Below are positions 14,766-17,138 of a stretch of DNA of 17,138 nucleotides, piece after piece. The notes below the pieces were generated by a model. It was not told the origin of the DNA, ran no database searches, and saw only the letters and a program-made list of their open reading frames with translations. This DNA is from a bacterium (GTDB lineage: Bacteria; Bacillota_I; Bacilli_A; RF39; UBA660): NCBI GenBank assembly GCA_029007685.1, contig JAQXIG010000154.1, positions 1 to 17,138 on the forward strand, written 5' to 3'. The translations under genes and the position numbers were made by a program. Every line of letters begins with the position of its first letter. Position 1 is the stretch's first letter.

Positions 14766-16427
14766 TTATTCGTTACTTGTAACAATATCCCCAAAAAGTT
14801 CAATTGCTTCATCCATAATCGTACTGGAAGAATTAACCGTAGCAACTTCCAATATCTTGCTTTCCAAAACCGGAATTTCTTTACACTCATATGAAATTCC
14901 CTTAGCTTTATTCTCAATATATTCTTTTTTTCTAAGGTTCCACTCTTCAGTAGATAAAATTGCTATTCGATAGCGATGCCCAAATATTTTTTCGAACAGT
15001 TGTTCTATTTTAGATATATTAGCATAACCACGATTTACCATCGAATCATAATCATAAGTAATAATAATCTCATTGTCAGAAGCAGCTCTTAAAATTGAAT
15101 CAACAACATAACAAGCAATTGCTCCATATTCACTATCAAGTGCATAATCACTAATCCTTTCCCAACTATTTTTAATCAAATTAAGTTGATTCTTACTAGC
15201 CTTAGCAAAACAATTATTCACAATAATATTATTAATATTCGCATACTTTTGAAAATCAAAGTCAATCCTTTTTTCAACTGTAGTTACCACTTTTTCTTTT
15301 AAACCAACAGAAGTTGTATGATCTAAAGAAGATGCCATATCACCTTTAGTATTCGCAGAAACACATTCAAAGGTATCTGCGCTAGAAACACTCTGAAGTA
15401 AATTCAAAAAAGATAATATCTTGATTTCAAACATAATTTTTACATTATTAGATAATTTAATATCTACAACAAATTTATTAAAATAATCGACAAATTTTAA
15501 TAAAAAGGAAATATCGAAACTACAATCCTTCTTTAAATAATAATCCATAATTCTATCACGACATAGTAGCAATAAATCCTGACAAAAAATAGATAAATCC
15601 TTCCCAGAATTATAAATTTGATCAATAAACTGAATAACTCGGGAAACATCTTTCTTTTCAATTAATGTCAAAAAACTATTTTTTTCCTTTAATGAAACAA
15701 TCCCATTAATTTTCTCAAAATCATCAATCGTAATCCGATTATCCGAATAAGAAAAAACCTTATCTAACATTCCAATCGCATCACGCATACCACCATCTGC
15801 CAAATTTGCAATTTCCTCAAGAACAAAATGATCAACAAGTATATTCTCCTCACTTACAATATATTCTAACCTCTTAACAATTTCATTTTCAGTAAACCTC
15901 TTAAAATCAAAGCATTGACATCTAGAAACAATAGTAACTGGAACTTTATGTAAATCCGTAGTAGCTAAAATAAAAATAATATGTTCAGGTGGTTCTTCCA
16001 AAGTCTTCAAAAGAGCATTAAAGGCTCCAATAGATAACATATGAACTTCATCAATAATATAAACCTTGTATCTTAATTCGGATGGAACCAAATTAATCTT
16101 ATTTCTAATTTCTCGAATCTCATCTACCCCATTATTAGAAGCCGCATCAATTTCAATAATATCAGAAACAGAATGACAAGCAATGGCTAAACAGTTTTTA
16201 CATTTTTCACAAGCTATACCATCAACAGGTTCCAAACAATTAACACTCTTAGCTAAAATCTTAGCCATTGTAGTTTTTCCTGTACCTCTAGGACCAGAAA
16301 ACATATAAGCATGACTAAATCGATTATGCCTTAAAGAATTTCTAATAACTTTAACCACTGCTTCCTGTCCAACTACATCCTCTAAAACAGAAGGTCTATA
16401 CTTACGATACAAAGCATGATAAGACAA
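14766..16427 (-). CDS. dnaX: DNA polymerase III subunit tau/gamma
   Basis: Motor subunit of the clamp loader. Landmarks: ALYRKYRP at the N-terminus, Walker A GPRGTGKT (45-52), zinc-module cysteines C64, C73, C76 and C79, Walker B DEVH (126-129), sensor-1 LATTD and the arginine finger in SRC (168-170). Residues after about 360 are poorly conserved, as in other tau proteins. The start codon is TTG, preceded by a strong GGGAGGTGG six bases away; no ATG occurs near a ribosome site and the frame begins exactly at the conserved MSYHALYRKYRP position. It is the first gene of the run ebfC-recR-bofA-holB-ricT-trmN, with its own promoter just upstream. Length (553) agrees with Bacillus DnaX (563). Confidence 0.98.
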   Translation of the reverse strand: MSYHALYRKYRPSVLEDVVGQEAVVKVIRNSLRHNRFSHAYMFSGPRGTGKTTMAKILAKSVNCLEPVDGIACEKCKNCLAIACHSVSDIIEIDAASNNGVDEIREIRNKINLVPSELRYKVYIIDEVHMLSIGAFNALLKTLEEPPEHIIFILATTDLHKVPVTIVSRCQCFDFKRFTENEIVKRLEYIVSEENILVDHFVLEEIANLADGGMRDAIGMLDKVFSYSDNRITIDDFEKINGIVSLKEKNSFLTLIEKKDVSRVIQFIDQIYNSGKDLSIFCQDLLLLCRDRIMDYYLKKDCSFDISFLLKFVDYFNKFVVDIKLSNNVKIMFEIKILSFLNLLQSVSSADTFECVSANTKGDMASSLDHTTSVGLKEKVVTTVEKRIDFDFQKYANINNIIVNNCFAKASKNQLNLIKNSWERISDYALDSEYGAIACYVVDSILRAASDNEIIITYDYDSMVNRGYANISKIEQLFEKIFGHRYRIAILSTEEWNLRKKEYIENKAKGISYECKEIPVLESKILEVATVNSSSTIMDEAIELFGDIVTSNE

Positions 16428-16453
16428 TTCAATCCACCTCCCAAAACAATATT

Positions 16454-16480
16454 ATTATAACACAAAAAAAGCAATTACAA
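16454..16480 (-). promoter_or_regulatory. Promoter of the dnaX operon
   Basis: Minus-strand TATAAT (16459-16454) preceded by TG one base upstream, an extended -10 (TGTTATAAT). A TTGTAA element (16480-16475) has a short 15-bp spacer. The extended -10 may compensate for the poor -35. It lies in the 60-base gap between tadA and dnaX. Confidence 0.55.
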
Positions 16481-16488
16481 TGAAATAA

Positions 16489-16929
16489 CTACCTTTTTTC
16501 CACAAAAAATTTTTTTAGCAATTGTGAACATTCGTTTTCTAATATTTTCCCACAAATCTCTACTGAATTTCCATAACGTCTATCATTTAAAATTTTTTCC
16601 ACAAGTTTAAAATCAATTTGCTCAGTACCAGTACCATAAACAACCCTCTTCATCCTTGCCTGATTAATGGCACTAGCACACATCGGGCAAGGCAACAACG
16701 TAACATATATAGTACAATCAATTAATCGCCAATTTTTTTTTAAAAAAGAGGCCTTTTCTATTGCATTCATTTCAGCATGTCGAATAGCACACTGAGTAGA
16801 ATCTTTAGTATTATGGGCCCTAGCAATAATCCTATCATTTTCCACAATTATAGCACCAATTGGAACCTCTCCTTGATCAAAAGCCTTTTTAGCTTCTTTT
16901 AACGCCTCCAACATAAAATAAATATCCAC
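16489..16929 (-). CDS. tadA: tRNA adenosine-34 deaminase TadA
   Basis: Converts A34 to inosine in the tRNA-Arg(ACG) wobble position. Zinc and catalytic residues are all present: HAE (H51, E53) and PCPMC (C81, C84), with the family opening EALKEAKKAFDQGEVPIGAI. The start is taken as GTG 16929 (146 residues), five bases after AGGTGA; the in-frame GTG at 16938 lies inside that ribosome site. The ribosome site begins about ten bases after the SRP RNA stem, so expression depends on read-through of the SRP RNA or an unseen promoter. Guanine or cytosine deaminases share this fold, but motif spacing and the dnaX neighbour favour TadA. Confidence 0.94.
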   Translation of the reverse strand: MDIYFMLEALKEAKKAFDQGEVPIGAIIVENDRIIARAHNTKDSTQCAIRHAEMNAIEKASFLKKNWRLIDCTIYVTLLPCPMCASAINQARMKRVVYGTGTEQIDFKLVEKILNDRRYGNSVEICGKILENECSQLLKKFFVEKR

Positions 16930-16942
16930 ATTTATCACCTAC

Positions 16943-17021
16943 AAAAAAAGTGCACATAGATAAAAAACGTTAAGGCTGCTATCTTCCGATCCTGACCTGA
17001 TTCCATCAATATCTATTGCAC
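16943..17021 (-). ncRNA. ffs: Signal recognition particle RNA, small bacterial type
   Basis: RNA scaffold of the SRP, binding Ffh to deliver membrane and secreted proteins. The minus strand carries the universal domain IV sequence: CAGGTCAGGATCGGAAG followed by ATAGCAGCC, containing the GGAA tetraloop and the asymmetric Ffh-binding loop. The ends GTGCAATAGAT (17021-17011) and ATCTATGTGCAC (16961-16950) pair with one bulged G, and seven T residues (16949-16943) follow as a terminator. At about 72-78 nt it is the short 4.5S form without an Alu domain, unlike the roughly 270-nt scRNA of Bacillus. It lies upstream of tadA, whereas Bacillus scr is between tadA and dnaX. Confidence 0.95.
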
Positions 17022-17027
17022 GTATAT

Positions 17028-17056
17028 ATAATAATACAATCCCATTCATTTTTCAA
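17028..17056 (-). promoter_or_regulatory. Promoter of the SRP RNA
   Basis: Minus-strand TTGAAA (17056-17051), exactly 17 bp, TATTAT (17033-17028). The predicted start seven bases later is G17021, the first base of the RNA's terminal stem. Confidence 0.85.
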
Positions 17057-17138
17057 GTTTTTTTCTAACAATTACACAAATCATTTTTTAGACAACATAG
17101 ACTCATTATATATACATAGTGTGTATTAAAACTTTTTT

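Noticed and set aside
14925..14931. A7 run in dnaX (A-AAA-AAA-G in the reading frame) as a programmed frameshift producing gamma
   Set aside because: It lies near residue 500 of 553, far past where gamma ends. The -1 frame stops within a few codons, so the product would hardly differ from tau, and no stimulatory hairpin is evident.
1..17138. CRISPR array, prophage, toxin-antitoxin or novel defence operon
   Set aside because: No regularly spaced repeats were seen, and all substantial genes except one belong to housekeeping families or the IS.

Overview
The window is AT-rich (roughly 30% G+C by eye) and, apart from one insertion sequence, every gene lies on the minus strand. Gene content and order match the replication/repair neighbourhood near the origin of low-GC Bacillota (in Bacillus subtilis: tadA-scr-dnaX-yaaK-recR-bofA ... 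holB-yaaT-yabB-rsmI ... metS ... pth-mfd-spoVT). BofA-like, SpoVT-like and RicT proteins point to a spore-forming ancestry. Several genes usual in this cluster are missing between the ones present (tmk, yaaQ/yaaR, yabA, yazA, spoVG), so the lineage is compact, perhaps an uncultured gut Bacilli or Erysipelotrichia relative. I cannot name the species. TGA is a stop here, so the mycoplasma code does not apply.

Layout, read in the direction of transcription from the right end. A strong promoter drives a short SRP RNA (17021-16950), followed about 20 bases later by tadA. A second promoter starts the dnaX-ebfC-recR-bofA-holB-ricT-trmN run, which is tightly packed with overlaps at holB/ricT and ricT/trmN. 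A gene-free gap of about 310 bases comes next, then rsmI, pth and mfd. Downstream of mfd lies a decayed small gene (6117-5838), then an IS1634-like element on the plus strand (3777-5736), an unrecognised coiled-coil gene, spoVT, and a T-box-controlled dut-metG operon that ends in hairpins near the left edge.

The most informative structure is the insertion. The element is flanked by a perfect 75-bp direct repeat, far longer than an ordinary target duplication but typical of the IS1634 family. The duplicated target contains a complete sigma-A-type promoter (TTGACT, 17 bp, TATTAT). The coiled-coil gene therefore kept an intact promoter despite the insertion, and a second copy now points into the element antisense to the transposase. 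The element has imperfect terminal inverted repeats of about 45 bp, hairpin terminators near both ends, and a TGCGTAC motif 84-85 bp in from each end.

Functionally the window covers DNA replication (tau/gamma and delta-prime clamp-loader subunits), repair (RecR, Mfd, dUTPase), tRNA and rRNA modification or turnover (TadA, TrmN, RsmI, Pth, MetRS), protein targeting (SRP RNA) and developmental regulation (RicT, BofA, SpoVT). I found no CRISPR array, prophage, toxin-antitoxin pair or recognisable defence system. The points worth following up are the insertion architecture, the T-box placed ahead of a dUTPase, the unassigned coiled-coil gene and the decayed gene beside it.
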